Source: Thermodesulfobacteriota bacterium (GTDB lineage: Bacteria; Desulfobacterota_D; UBA1144; Nemesobacterales; CSP1-2). Taken from it: a stretch of 64,000 bases of DNA. Every line of letters begins with the position of its first letter. The stretch's first letter is position 1. Position numbers and translations under genes: made by a program. Positions 17,978 through 27,618 of this stretch are shown in pieces. A model generated the notes under the pieces. That model saw nothing but the letters and a program-made list of their open reading frames with translations. It did not search any database and was not told the DNA's origin. The stretch is from the NCBI GenBank assembly GCA_035559815.1, contig DATMAT010000051.1, positions 16,589 through 80,588 on the forward strand, read 5' to 3'.

Positions 17978-20539
17978 ATGCCTAACGAATTCTTCCCCCA
18001 ACGTCCGGCGGCGGCGCCCAAAATCTACGCCTACGAAGATACGCACCCGCAATACGCGGGGTTGCTGAAAATCGGCTACACCACCAAAGACGTGCGCGAG
18101 CGGGTGGCAGCGCAATATCCCACCGCCCGCCCCGGCGAGCCGCCCTATCGCATCGTGGTGGAAGAATCGGCCATGCGTAGCGACGGCACGGTCTTTACCG
18201 ATCACGAGGTGCATCGCTATCTGCGTAGTCGGGGCATCCCGAATCCGCAGGGCGAGTGGTTTCAATGCACCGCCCAGGATGTGCGCGCTGCCATCCTGGC
18301 CATTCAGCGGGGAGAACTGAACGAAGAGCAGCGCACCCTCGATTTTCCTATACGGCCGGAACAACAGCGGGCCGTCGAAAGGACAGCCGCCTATTTCCGG
18401 CAGTTCAACCCGAAAACCACCGGCAAGCCTTCCCATTTCTTGTGGAACGCCAAGATGCGGTTTGGCAAGACCTTTGCCGCCTATCAGTTAGCCAAGGAAA
18501 TGGGCTGGAAGAAGGTGCTGGTGCTCACCTTCAAGCCCGCTGTGCAAAGCGCCTGGGAGTCGGACTTGAAAAGCCATGTGGATTTTACCGGCTGGCAGTT
18601 CATCTCCAATAGGGATTTGCCGGCAGACGGATTGCCACGCTACAACAAAAGCCGCCCCCTCGTTTGTTTTGGCTCATTTCAAGATTACCTGGGCAAGAAT
18701 CCCAGCACGGGCGGCATCAAAACCAAGAATGAATGGGTGCATACCACCAACTGGGACTGCGTCATCCTGGATGAATACCACTACGGTGCCTGGCGCGAAA
18801 AAGCCAAAGACTTGTTCGAGGGCGAAGAGGAGGAAGAAATCCGCTTTGCCCAAGGCGAGGCAGCGGAATTTCTGAAAGAAGCCGATGAAGAACTGGAAGA
18901 TTTTCTGCCCATCACCAGCGACCATTATCTCTATCTCTCCGGCACGCCCTTTCGCGCCATCGCCTCGGGCGAGTTCATCGAAGAGCAGATTTTCAACTGG
19001 ACCTATTCAGACGAACAACAAGCGAAAGAGGGTTGGAATGGCCCAGATAACCCCTATGCTATGCTGCCGCGCATGGTGCTGCTCACCTACCAACTGCCGG
19101 ATGAAATCCGCGAAATTGCCTTGCAAGGCGAGTTCGATGAGTTCGACCTCAACACCTTCTTTTCCGCCACCGGTCACGGTCCCTTTGCCCGCTTCAAATA
19201 TGAAGACGAAGTCCAGAAATGGCTGGATTTAATCCGCGGTGCCTTTCTGCCTACCACAGTGGATAACCTGAAACTTGGCAAAGAACGGCGGCCGCCCCTG
19301 CCGTTTTCCGACCGGCGGCTGCTCAACGTCCTGACGCATACGTTATGGTTTTTGCCCAGTGTTGCCGCCTGTCATGCGATGAAAAACCTGTTAGAAGAGC
19401 GGCAAAACAGGTTCTATCACGACTACAAAGTCATCGTTGCCGCAGGCGCGGAGGCTGGCATCGGCGTGGCTGCCCTGGAACCAGTGCTGCGGGCGATGGG
19501 CGACCCCCTTAAGACCAAAACCATTACCCTGACGTGCGGCAAGTTGACCACTGGCGTCACGGTCAGACCCTGGACGGGCATCTTTATGCTGCGCAACTCC
19601 TCCAGCCCCGAGACCTACTTTCAGGCGGCCTTCCGCGTGCAATCACCGTGGACGATCAAAAATCCCGATGGGCAACACCCTAACCAGGAGGAGATTCTCA
19701 AACAGGAATGCTACATCTTTGACTTCGCCCCCGACCGCGCTCTGCGCCAGATCGCAGAATACGCCAGCCGCCTGAACGTGGACGAAACCGCCAGCCCGGA
19801 AGTCAAAGTGGCTGAGTTTATTCGCTTCCTGCCGGTGCTGGCGTACGACGGCAGTTCAATGAAACAGATTGACGCAGCAGGGATTCTGGACATGGCGATG
19901 AGCGGCACTACCGCTACCCTACTAGCCCGCCGCTGGGAAAGCGCCCTGCTGGTCAATGTGGACAACGAAACCCTGGCGCGCCTGATGGCAAATGAGAGGG
20001 CTATGGCTGCCTTGATGAGCATTGAAGGCTTCCGGAATCTGAATCAGGATATTGAGACCATCATCAACCGTTCCGAGGCGGTCAAAAAGGCAAAACGCGA
20101 GGCCAACGACCGGCAACTGACCAGAGAAGAAAAGCGGGAACTGAGCGGAGCCGAGAAGGAATACAAGAGCAAGCGCAAGATGATTCAGGAAAAACTCATC
20201 AAGTTTGCCACCCGTATTCCCATTTTCATGTATCTCACCGACTACCGAGAACATACCCTCCGTGATGTAATCACCAAACTCGAACCAGGGCTTTTCAAGC
20301 GCGTGACTGGCCTGAATGTCGAAGATTTTGAGCTTCTGGTTAGCCTCAATGTCTTTAACAGTGCCCTGATGAACGATGCGGTGTATAAATTCAAACGCTA
20401 CGAAGATTCAAGCCTGGTCTATACCGGCGTCAACAGACACGATGAAGAATACATAGGTTTGTACGACACTGTCTTGAGCCGCCAAGAGTATGAGGCGACA
20501 TTCGTCAATGAACCCTCGGAGAGTTATGAGCAAAAATAG
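17978..20539 (+). CDS. GIY-YIG nuclease/DEAD-like helicase restriction protein
   Basis: Putative restriction subunit (853 aa). Residues about 14-105 match the T5orf172/MUG113-type GIY-YIG region (IYAYED, LLKIGYTTKDVRERV). A superfamily-2 helicase core follows: Walker A-like AKMRFGKT at 158-165, Walker B DEYH at 265-268, SGTPFRA motif III-like near 320, and a helicase C domain with TVRPW and FQAAFRVQSPW (motif VI-like) near 530-560. The C-terminal ~200 residues are helical. The combination with two methylase-type proteins suggests an ATP-driven restriction complex of phage-defence type. The start duplicates the sequence at 17326. High G+C matches the first methyltransferase gene. Confidence 0.85.
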   Translation: MPNEFFPQRPAAAPKIYAYEDTHPQYAGLLKIGYTTKDVRERVAAQYPTARPGEPPYRIVVEESAMRSDGTVFTDHEVHRYLRSRGIPNPQGEWFQCTAQDVRAAILAIQRGELNEEQRTLDFPIRPEQQRAVERTAAYFRQFNPKTTGKPSHFLWNAKMRFGKTFAAYQLAKEMGWKKVLVLTFKPAVQSAWESDLKSHVDFTGWQFISNRDLPADGLPRYNKSRPLVCFGSFQDYLGKNPSTGGIKTKNEWVHTTNWDCVILDEYHYGAWREKAKDLFEGEEEEEIRFAQGEAAEFLKEADEELEDFLPITSDHYLYLSGTPFRAIASGEFIEEQIFNWTYSDEQQAKEGWNGPDNPYAMLPRMVLLTYQLPDEIREIALQGEFDEFDLNTFFSATGHGPFARFKYEDEVQKWLDLIRGAFLPTTVDNLKLGKERRPPLPFSDRRLLNVLTHTLWFLPSVAACHAMKNLLEERQNRFYHDYKVIVAAGAEAGIGVAALEPVLRAMGDPLKTKTITLTCGKLTTGVTVRPWTGIFMLRNSSSPETYFQAAFRVQSPWTIKNPDGQHPNQEEILKQECYIFDFAPDRALRQIAEYASRLNVDETASPEVKVAEFIRFLPVLAYDGSSMKQIDAAGILDMAMSGTTATLLARRWESALLVNVDNETLARLMANERAMAALMSIEGFRNLNQDIETIINRSEAVKKAKREANDRQLTREEKRELSGAEKEYKSKRKMIQEKLIKFATRIPIFMYLTDYREHTLRDVITKLEPGLFKRVTGLNVEDFELLVSLNVFNSALMNDAVYKFKRYEDSSLVYTGVNRHDEEYIGLYDTVLSRQEYEATFVNEPSESYEQK

Positions 20540-20550
20540 AAAAACCTCGG

Positions 20551-20610
20551 GCCTAACAACATCATGCAGCGGACGGTGCTGCGCGCCGCCGCTAATGCGG
20601 AGCGTTAGGA
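20551..20610 (+). other. attC-like integron recombination site
   Basis: Sixty bases bounded by GCCTAAC (matches RYYYAAC) and GTTAGGA (one mismatch to GTTRRRY), with inner complementary arms AGCGG and CCGCT forming the folded stem expected of attC. It starts 11 bp after the helicase stop codon, as at the 3' end of a cassette. Confidence 0.7.
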
Positions 20611-20708
20611 TGCGGTAGGATGCCAATTGGCTGGGCAATGATCGAGGGGGAAGCGGCCACCGGCTAGGCTCTAAAGAGAGCTTGGTTAACCTTAAAGGAG
20701 AACACCAA

Positions 20709-20837
20709 ATGCAAAACGACAAACAACACGACATAGACGTACTCAAACAACTCGTGACTTATCAGCGTTATCGGACCGGAGCTCGCATTTCGGCGAGCCG
20801 ATCGAACATCGATCGATAACCGGGCGGCTTTCCTAAA
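20709..20837 (+). CDS. Small unrecognised ORF (42 aa)
   Basis: Starts MQNDKQHDIDVLKQLV, with AAAGGAG eight bases before the ATG. It lies in the cassette area downstream of the first attC-like site and ends 3 bp before the next fragment. No family recognised. It may be a truncated cassette gene; expression is uncertain. Confidence 0.3.
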
Positions 20838-20840
20838 GTT

Positions 20841-20999
20841 ATGAAACGTTTACTGTTTTCATGCCTGTTTACCAGTCTAATACAAATGCCGGTGATGGCC
20901 CAGGAATTACGAGGCTTTGCGGACATTCACAACCATCAGTTCGCGAATCTTGCATTTGGGGGCAACATCAGGAAGTCCAGGGTCAGGTCTTGGTTGTGA
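20841..20999 (+). pseudogene. 5' fragment of a secreted hydrolase-like gene
   Basis: Encodes a signal-peptide-like start (MKRLLFSCLFTSLIQMPVMA) followed by GFADIHNHQFANLAFGG, which resembles the first metal-binding HNH strand of an amidohydrolase or phosphoesterase. The frame is cut at about 20980 by the direct repeat that starts there, leaving only 52 residues. The rest of the gene is not found nearby. Confidence 0.45.
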
Positions 21000-21142
21000 A
21001 TTCAGGCTTGACGAAGAAAAGGTCCGCTCCCCTTTTTTGAAGAACGCTTTCCATGGGTAGTTAGTGGCCTGAGAGACAAAAATTTCTTTTTGGGCTGTTT
21101 CCGTTTTCTCTTCTTGACCCGAAACCAGGTTCTTTGTATTCT
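20980..21142 (+). repeat. Direct repeat copy 1 flanking the DHFR-like cassette
   Basis: Begins GGGTCAGGTCTTGGTTGTGA and shares GAAGAACGCTTTCCATGGGT, AATTTCTTTTT and CCGTTTTCTCTTCTTGAC with copy 2 at 21918-22083. Sequences of this kind often accompany REP-associated transposases. It truncates the hydrolase fragment. Confidence 0.75.
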
Positions 21143-21235
21143 GAGTACTAATTAGATTAAGCAATGACTTGCAGTGATTTGCAGAATAACACCCCTAGTA
21201 GAGAATTATGCTGCATTTTTGCAGTCTAATTATTA

Positions 21236-21242
21236 GTTAGGC
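21236..21242 (+). other. Lone GTTAGGC core upstream of the cassette gene
   Basis: A canonical attC/attI core (GTTAGGC) 17 bp before the start of the RibD_C-like gene. It would be the left boundary of that cassette; the matching RYYYAAC half upstream is not seen. Confidence 0.4.
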
Positions 21243-21259
21243 CGCTTCAGGAGCACATC

Positions 21260-21863
<604 letters not shown>

Positions 21864-21874
<11 letters not shown>

Positions 21875-21905
21875 CAAAACGCTGAGCTTGGTCGTTAGGC
21901 CGCGC
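21864..21905 (+). other. attC-like site at the end of the cassette
   Basis: Perfect 12-bp arms GCGCGGCCTAAC and GTTAGGCCGCGC around an 18-base loop containing GCTGAGC. The cores GCCTAAC and GTTAGGC are canonical, but the site is shorter than most attC sites. It overlaps the stop codon of the RibD_C-like gene. Confidence 0.72.
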
Positions 21906-21917
21906 GAAGAACTCTGG

Positions 21918-22083
21918 GGGTCAGGTCTTGGTTGTGAATTCAACTTAAAGAAGAAAAAGGTACTTCCCCTTTTTCCTTGAAGAACGCTTTCCATGGGTAA
22001 TTAGCGAGTTGGGGAAGCCCAAAATTTCTTTTTAGCTTTTCCCGTTTTCTCTTCTTGACCTGAACTTGGTTTTTTCTATTCCT
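21918..22083 (+). repeat. Direct repeat copy 2 flanking the DHFR-like cassette
   Basis: Same orientation and order of blocks as copy 1 (20980-21142), with scattered differences. The two copies bracket the cassette gene and could recombine to delete it. Confidence 0.75.
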
Positions 22084-22188
22084 GCTAATCATGTTACCCT
22101 GATCAAATTTATAGGTACCGATTGACCGTTGAATACTATCAAAACATACTAAAGCATATAATAATGCATATTGCTGAAAGGAGATTCC

Positions 22189-22383
22189 ATGAGGACAACA
22201 CTAAACATAAACGATGAATTGCTTAAAAGGGCGTCGGAATTGACCGGCATTAAGGGGAAATGGTTGTTGGTTAATATGGGCTTGGAAATCTTAATCGCAA
22301 GGGAAAGTAGTAAAAAACTGGCCAAATTGGGTGGGGCGGAAAAAGAATTGACCAAGATACCTCTTAGAAGAACGAGGAACTGA
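22189..22383 (+). CDS. vapB: VapB-type antitoxin (orphan)
   Basis: Small protein starting MRTTLNINDELLKRASELTG, a ribbon-helix-helix antitoxin typical of VapBC pairs, with the ARESSKKLAKLGG middle and a basic C-terminus. The ATG at 22189 follows GAAAGGAGA and is preferred over the earlier in-frame start at 22171. Normally it would bind and silence a PIN-domain VapC and repress its own promoter. Only the first few codons of a vapC remain downstream, so its present role is unclear. Confidence 0.78.
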   Translation: MRTTLNINDELLKRASELTGIKGKWLLVNMGLEILIARESSKKLAKLGGAEKELTKIPLRRTRN

Positions 22384-22387
22384 GAAA

Positions 22388-22438
22388 ATGGTCCTTTTTG
22401 ACACCTGCGGTACGGTTAATAGTCGGCCACGATTTTAA
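22388..22438 (+). pseudogene. vapC start remnant
   Basis: ATG four bases after the vapB stop encodes MVLFDTCGTVNSRPRF and then stops. MVLxDT is the canonical beginning of VapC PIN toxins, with the first catalytic Asp. The rest of the toxin is missing. Confidence 0.45.
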
Positions 22439-22748
22439 GTTGTAATAATCAAGACTTAATTTGCCAAACGCCTTCTGAACAGGTTATATTCTCTCATTAA
22501 ATTTATACTACTGTTGTCATTCTGAGATGCGAAGCGGCGAAGAATCTAATATTAAGATGCTTAACTTCGTTCAGCATGATAACTGGGGCCTTTGCGGAGT
22601 CTATTATGAATGTAATGAACGGCATAGAGTGACATTTAGAAAAGTAAAATCGTTCTATCAGACGCCACTTGCAAGGCGCAGTCTGTTTGATTGAACCCTG
22701 ACTATTACATTTCAGTCATTATACCGCTTACATAGCTTATCAATCACG
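22439..22748. repeat. Intergenic region with a GTCATTCTGAG repeat
   Basis: No gene seen. TTGTCATTCTGAGATGCGAAG followed by CGGCGAAGAATCT at about 22515-22547, and a TTCGTTCAGCATGATAAC block after it, belong to dispersed repeat families also seen at 24.4-24.5 kb. Confidence 0.5.
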
Positions 22749-23423
22749 ATGCATCCGATCATTCAAATTGCCGGGGTAATTGACAAGGAGGAGGCCGCTC
22801 TCCTTTGTAAAGCCGGGGTTACGCACATTGGTTTTCCTCTTCGTATTTCTGGCGGCCGTGAAGACCTGTCGGAATCAGAAGCTAAATCGATCATAAGCTC
22901 AATAGGCTCAAGCGTAGCAACTGTACTTATTACATATCTCGACGATAGCGATGAGGTCGTTGATTTCTCCGATTATCTCGGCGTGGGAGGGGTTCAACTC
23001 CATGGCCCAATATCAGAAACCAATTTAGAAAATATTCGGAATCGGAGACCACATTTGTTCATCATTAAGAGCCTTATAGTCCGGATGAATAATTTGAGTG
23101 AACTGGAGAAAGAGGTTTCCCGGTTCCATCATTTTGTTGATGCGTTTATTACCGACACCTACGACCCGAATACTGGCCGAACAGGTGCCACCGGTAAAAC
23201 CCATGATTGGGCGGTAAGCCGTCGTCTGGTGGAGCTTTCCCCGAAGCCGGTCATCCTGGCCGGAGGACTGACTCCTGAGAACGTCCGGGCTGCAATCACC
23301 AAGGTTCGCCCTGCCGGTGTTGACGCACATACCGGAGTAGAGGATCCTGATGGTCGTAAAGACCTGGCACTTGTCACTAAATTCATTTCCGAGGCGCAAA
23401 AAGCATTTGGACTTATTGAGTAG
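22749..23423 (+). CDS. TrpF-like TIM-barrel protein lacking the catalytic cysteine
   Basis: Homologue of phosphoribosylanthranilate isomerase (224 aa). VQLHG near residue 78, the catalytic-Asp segment ITDTYD near 133-138, GATGKTHDW, LAGGLTPENV and a phosphate-binding VDAHTGVEDPDG are present. The N-terminal KICG motif of true TrpF, whose Cys is the general base, reads QIAG here: residue 8 is Ala (codon 22770-22772). No trp genes are adjacent. It may act on another substrate or use another base. The ATG has no clear ribosome site. Confidence 0.78.
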   Translation: MHPIIQIAGVIDKEEAALLCKAGVTHIGFPLRISGGREDLSESEAKSIISSIGSSVATVLITYLDDSDEVVDFSDYLGVGGVQLHGPISETNLENIRNRRPHLFIIKSLIVRMNNLSELEKEVSRFHHFVDAFITDTYDPNTGRTGATGKTHDWAVSRRLVELSPKPVILAGGLTPENVRAAITKVRPAGVDAHTGVEDPDGRKDLALVTKFISEAQKAFGLIE

Positions 23424-23881
23424 GGAGTAGCGGCTTATCAAAAATAAGGGGTTAATTATCAGAGTTCGCCTGATAGTAATCAAAGATTTTCAATTGCTCA
23501 TAAAGAATAAGTACCCCTCTTTAATTCTCCCCTTGTTAATGGGAGAAACACGTCCTAACACCTTAATTCCTTCCCCCCAATGTGGGGGAAGGTTAGGATG
23601 GGGGGAAAAATGAATACACCCCCACCTTAGTCCCCCATCAAGGGGGAGGAAATAAAGGGCTTTAAAAGCTATTTACACAAATAGGATTATGGCCTCGTTT
23701 TACCAGGATGGTTTTTTAGTCTCTGATTATTTTTGGAGCTGTAAGGGAACAGTATGAATCATCCAAATGAGCTTGCTTTAGCACTACAACGGGTATTACC
23801 AGGTGATTCCCCATTTCTCTGATTGACATGAAATTAGACTTGTTGTAGCATCAGGCAAAAGAGCTATTTGAGGAGGCTCAC
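23424..23881. repeat. Intergenic region with CCCCCACCTTA-type inverted repeat
   Basis: No gene seen. About 23567-23659 contains TTCCCCCCAATGTGGGGGAA and then GGTTAGGATGGGG opposed by CCCCCACCTTAG, with CCCCCATCAAGGGGGAGG, forming nested hairpins. The family recurs at 30732-30801 and 49494-49585. The SnoaL-like gene's TTGAGGAGG ribosome site is at the right end. Confidence 0.65.
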
Positions 23882-24262
23882 ATGAGTGATGCGGAGAACC
23901 GTACTACGGTTGAGGCGCTGATAGCGGCGATAAACGGTAACGACCGCCCGGCGCTCGACAATGTATTTGCCGAAGATGCCGTGATAGAATGGCCGCAGTC
24001 CGGCGAGCGGATAAACGGCGGGCAAAACCGGCGTGAAATCTATAACCGCTTTCCCTCTCTACCCAAGGTTACACCCCGGCGTATTACCGGCAGGGGAGAC
24101 CTCTGGGTGCTCGAAGCGAGCCTTGATTACGGCGACGGAGAGCCGTACCAGTGCGTGTTCATTTTCGAAATGAGAGACGGCAAGATTGCCAGGGAGGTCG
24201 GATACTGGTCAAAGCCGTTTCCGGCGCCCGATTGGCGCGCCCCTTGGGTCGAGCGAATGTAG
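23882..24262 (+). CDS. SnoaL-like/NTF2-fold protein
   Basis: Small cone-shaped alpha+beta barrel protein (126 aa) of the SnoaL/nuclear-transport-factor-2 superfamily. It shows the typical opening helix VEALIAAINGNDRPALDNVFAED, then DAVIEWPQSG, GRGDLWVLEASLDY and the ending FIFEMRDGKIAREVGYWSKPF. The ATG follows TTGAGGAGGCTCAC. These proteins range from cyclases to dehydratases or binding proteins; nothing nearby indicates the substrate. It is monocistronic between repeat-rich gaps, with somewhat higher G+C than its surroundings. Confidence 0.78.
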   Translation: MSDAENRTTVEALIAAINGNDRPALDNVFAEDAVIEWPQSGERINGGQNRREIYNRFPSLPKVTPRRITGRGDLWVLEASLDYGDGEPYQCVFIFEMRDGKIAREVGYWSKPFPAPDWRAPWVERM

Positions 24263-24880
24263 AGATAGGATGGTTAGAAAAGAAAATGTGAAAGTCTATA
24301 TTTGATCTGACGGACAATGTCAATACAAGTTAAATCGGTATACACCACGAAATAATTTCGATGCTTACCCGTAAATTTGTCAACTTGGTCGTTTGTTCAA
24401 ACTCGGACTAAACTCTTTGAATAATATGGTTGTCATGCTGAACCCTTCGCCATGCTCGGAGCTTGTCCTGAGTGAAATGAAGGAATAAACTCAGTGAAGC
24501 GTCTAATAATATTCAGATTCTTCGCTGCTTTGCGGCTCCAGAATGAATGGGCATTTTTATTTCTCTTTACCAGCGGATAAACCACCGCTCATGCTTGTCG
24601 AAGCATCATACTGAGCCTGGTCGAAGTATGAATTTAGAACCTAAGGAGTTCGTCCTTCCCCCGGTTAAACCGGGGGACCAGCTCAGGACGAACGGGATTA
24701 TTGACAAGCTCACCGCTCAGAACGAGGGGGTGTGTTATTGACTTAGTCATGGCATTCAGAATGACGGGCTGAGAATCACCGCTCTTTATCTACGTAACTT
24801 TTGTTGACACTATCGGTAATATCTAATGTTGGTGTCTAATGTTGGTGTTTACATTTTTTTTGACGTGGTAGGTTTGCCCC
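24263..24880. other. Intergenic region built largely of repeats
   Basis: No supported gene. It contains GCTGAACCCTTCG and GAAATGAAGGAATAAAC repeat blocks at about 24437-24490, the ~227-bp dispersed element at 24533-24759, and a tandem TCTAATGTTGGTG duplication near 24821-24848. An open frame at 24547 is repeat-derived. Confidence 0.6.
24533..24759 (-). mobile_element. ~227-bp dispersed element, copy 1
   Basis: Its reverse complement matches 63641-63866 over essentially the whole length, including CTGAATGCCATGAC, AATCCCGTTC, GGACGAACTCCTTAGG, ATGATGCTTCGACAAGC, GGTGGTTTATCCGC and CATTCATTCTGG. The ends carry loosely inverted CATTCTGAA/CCAGAATGAA blocks. It has no coding capacity, so it would be a non-autonomous, MITE-like element. 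This copy also contains a CCCCCGGTTAAACCGGGGG palindrome that the other copy lacks. Confidence 0.75.
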
Positions 24881-25663
24881 CTACACAATTATCCTCTTCC
24901 TGATCCTCACTACCGCGTAGATAAACGTCAGCATTCCAAAAACTATAAGCCAGAGTACATTTTCAACCATTCCCGGTTTTAGCTCTCCCATTACCAGCCC
25001 GCGCACAAGCTCTGTAGAGTGGTATAGAGGTGTAAACCAGGCGACCGTACTTACCCAGTCCGGCAGTGTGGAGAGTGGAAAGAAAATACCGGAAAGAAAA
25101 AAGAGCGGGGCGATAAGAAGCGTGAAATAATAACTGAAGAAATCCCAGGATTGAGAAAACGACGTGAAAAGCATGGCCATTGAGGCAAAGGCGAAGCCGG
25201 TAAGGAGAATGACAAAGGGGACGAGTATAGCGGTTGGAGAGGGGATGAGTTTGAAAAGGAAAAGTACAATTATCATAGCCAGACTTGAGAAAACCGCTTT
25301 GGTCGTAGCAAAGAGAATCTCCCCGGCAACCACTTCGTCGATATCTACCGGGGTTGATATTATGGCATCGTATGTTTTTTGAGCGACCATTCGGGCATAC
25401 GCTCCGAATGTGCACTCGTAGCTAGCGGCATTCATCGCTGTGTAGGATATTAATCCCGAAGCGATGAACTGCATGTAGCTCATGCCGTTTACATCCGGGA
25501 TCAACGGTGCAAACCCGTAGCCTAGGGCGATAAGATAAAGAACAGGCTCGCCGATGTTGGCAACTAGGCTAGACTTATAAAACTTGGTCCAGACGATTAG
25601 ATTCCTGTACCATACCCATCGGCACCGGTAGGTAATGTTAGGAAGAACCTCAGTTATATTCAT
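24881..25663 (-). CDS. ABC-2 family transporter permease
   Basis: Inner-membrane exporter subunit (260 aa) of the ABC-2/NodJ type, with about six membrane segments. Typical features are a cytoplasmic N-terminus with WYRNLIVWTKFYKSS, the YMQFIASGL segment, the AQKTYDAIISTPVDIDEVVAGE loop and APLFFLSGIFFPLSTLPDW near the C-terminus. It normally pairs with an ATPase for export of polysaccharide, lipid or drug. No ATPase gene lies on either side, where both gaps are repeat-filled, so it is an orphan unless the partner is elsewhere. Confidence 0.87.
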   Translation of the reverse strand: MNITEVLPNITYRCRWVWYRNLIVWTKFYKSSLVANIGEPVLYLIALGYGFAPLIPDVNGMSYMQFIASGLISYTAMNAASYECTFGAYARMVAQKTYDAIISTPVDIDEVVAGEILFATTKAVFSSLAMIIVLFLFKLIPSPTAILVPFVILLTGFAFASMAMLFTSFSQSWDFFSYYFTLLIAPLFFLSGIFFPLSTLPDWVSTVAWFTPLYHSTELVRGLVMGELKPGMVENVLWLIVFGMLTFIYAVVRIRKRIIV

Positions 25664-26244
25664 CTTTTATCCAATCAACCATCATATTCTCGCCCACACC
25701 CCCCCCACGCCCATTCTCCCATACGCTCACACACCCATACACCCTCATTCCCTAAGATACTAAAATCTTAAAACGGCTTGTCAACATTAAAATATGACCG
25801 ATGGTACTGCTGTCTAAAATAACTAGAAACAAGAGGTCCATACTAGTAAAACAAGGCCTTTAGGTAGATAAAAACGTCTTTGTAAAGTCAGGTCATCCCC
25901 TTTTATGTTTGCTATGCAAGTGCCATCCTAATCCGATTTGTTGAAATAGCTTTTTAACCCTCCTCACCCTTCGCCTCCGCTCAGGGTGAAGGCATGGCAT
26001 TGCCGGGAGTTTTAGACCTGCCTTCATGGTGAGCGGAGTCGAACCATGAATCCTTGGTCAAGACTAGGGCAGACTCTACCCACAATGGGGAAGGAGATAA
26101 TTGCTTTTATACTATTATTGTGAGTCGCCCTCTTTTAGCGACAACCAATCTCTTATTTTGGACAAGCTCAGACCGATGCCTTTCTGGAAATGGCAAGAAA
26201 TGATAAGGTATAGACCCAAACCAAAACCTGAGGGGTAAAGTTTA
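25664..26244. other. Intergenic region between permease and symporter
   Basis: No gene supported. It holds a C-rich simple stretch (about 25690-25750) whose complement resembles GTATGGGCGTATGGGAGTG at 34765, and repeat fragments CTTCGCCTCCGCTCAGGGTG (about 25970) and CATGGTGAGCGGAGTCGAAC (about 26025). AGGGGTAAAG before 26245 is a weak ribosome site. Confidence 0.5.
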
Positions 26245-27600
26245 ATGGAACAAGCACTGATAAAAACACTCTCCGACATAAGCGGCTTCGTATGGGGTTT
26301 GCCTCTTATTGTGCTCCTTCTGGGAACGGGGATATACCTGACCATAATCTTAAGGGGCATTCAGTTCCGCGCGCTGATTCCTTCATTATATATTGCATTG
26401 ATAAAAAGAAAGGAAGAAAGGGAATCGGAAGGGGACATCTCTCATTTCCAGGCTTTGATGACTGCGCTTTCCGCAACGGTGGGAGTCGGGAACATCGCCG
26501 GGGTGGCAACGGCAATTGCTACCGGCGGCCCGGGGGCGGTGTTCTGGATGTGGATTACCGGCCTCTTCGGCATGGCCACAAAATATTCGGAGGCAGTACT
26601 CGCCGTTAAATATAGAGAGGTTGATAAGTTCGGTACGATGAGCGGCGGGCCCATGTACTACATCTCAAAAGGGCTCGGGTTAAAGTGGCTCGGAGTTCTA
26701 TTTGCGGTATTTGCTTCCATTGCCGCATTTGGTATCGGAAACATGGTTCAGTCGAACTCCGTTGCCGATGCTATTAATTCAACCTTTGGTGTACCCCATT
26801 GGATTTCAGGAGTGGTCATGTGTATTGCCACCGGGCTTGTAATCATCGGTGGAATCAAGAGCATCGCCAAGGCCGCAAGTGTGATCGTTCCTTTCATGAT
26901 AGTTTTCTATATGTTTGGTGCAACCATATCCATTATTATTCACTGGGATAATGTGTTCGATGCCTTTCGCTTGATTTTCTATCACGCATTTACGCCGACC
27001 GCTGCCGCCGGCGGATTCATGGGGGCGGCAATAAAGGAAACGGTGAGGATGGGGGTTGCCAGAGGGATCTTCTCGAATGAATCGGGCCTTGGAAGCTCGC
27101 CGATAGCCGCGGCCGCCGCACAGACCAGGAATCCGGTGAGGCAGGCACTGGTCTCTATGACTCAGACATTTATAGATACAATCGTCGTCTGCACGTTTAC
27201 CGGTGTTGTTATAATAGCAAGCGGTGTGTGGACTAGCGGTCAGACCGGAGCCTCCCTATCCACGCTGGCATTCGAACAGGGAATCCCCAAGCAGATTGGT
27301 GACGATATTGTAGCTATAAGCCTAGCCTCTTTTGCCTATTCCACCATTATCGGATGGTGTTACTACGGAGAAAAAGCTATAGAGTACCTTTTCAAAGAGC
27401 CGGCGGTAAAACCCTACAGAGTTGTTTTCACTATTATGGTATTGGTTGGAGCAACAGTTGAATTGGACCTGGTGTGGACCTTTGCCGATATTATGAACGG
27501 CCTCATGGCCTTTCCGAACCTCATCGGCCTCCTCGGCCTCTCCAGGGTTGTAGTGGAGGAGACGAAGAAGTATTTGGAGATGGAGATAAAGGGGAGGTAG
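26245..27600 (+). CDS. AGCS-family sodium:alanine/glycine symporter
   Basis: Inner-membrane Na+-coupled importer of alanine, glycine or related amino acids (451 aa, normal length, about 10-11 helices). Family motifs include [23 protein letters not shown] near residue 75, [33 protein letters not shown], and the [19 protein letters not shown] signature near 275. It reads toward the nitrogen-related cluster starting 900 bp downstream and could supply an amino-acid precursor, but a broken VapBC lies between, so linkage is speculative. Confidence 0.94.
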   Translation: MEQALIKTLSDISGFVWGLPLIVLLLGTGIYLTIILRGIQFRALIPSLYIALIKRKEERESEGDISHFQALMTALSATVGVGNIAGVATAIATGGPGAVFWMWITGLFGMATKYSEAVLAVKYREVDKFGTMSGGPMYYISKGLGLKWLGVLFAVFASIAAFGIGNMVQSNSVADAINSTFGVPHWISGVVMCIATGLVIIGGIKSIAKAASVIVPFMIVFYMFGATISIIIHWDNVFDAFRLIFYHAFTPTAAAGGFMGAAIKETVRMGVARGIFSNESGLGSSPIAAAAAQTRNPVRQALVSMTQTFIDTIVVCTFTGVVIIASGVWTSGQTGASLSTLAFEQGIPKQIGDDIVAISLASFAYSTIIGWCYYGEKAIEYLFKEPAVKPYRVVFTIMVLVGATVELDLVWTFADIMNGLMAFPNLIGLLGLSRVVVEETKKYLEMEIKGR

Positions 27601-27618
27601 GTTTTTATAAAAATATAT

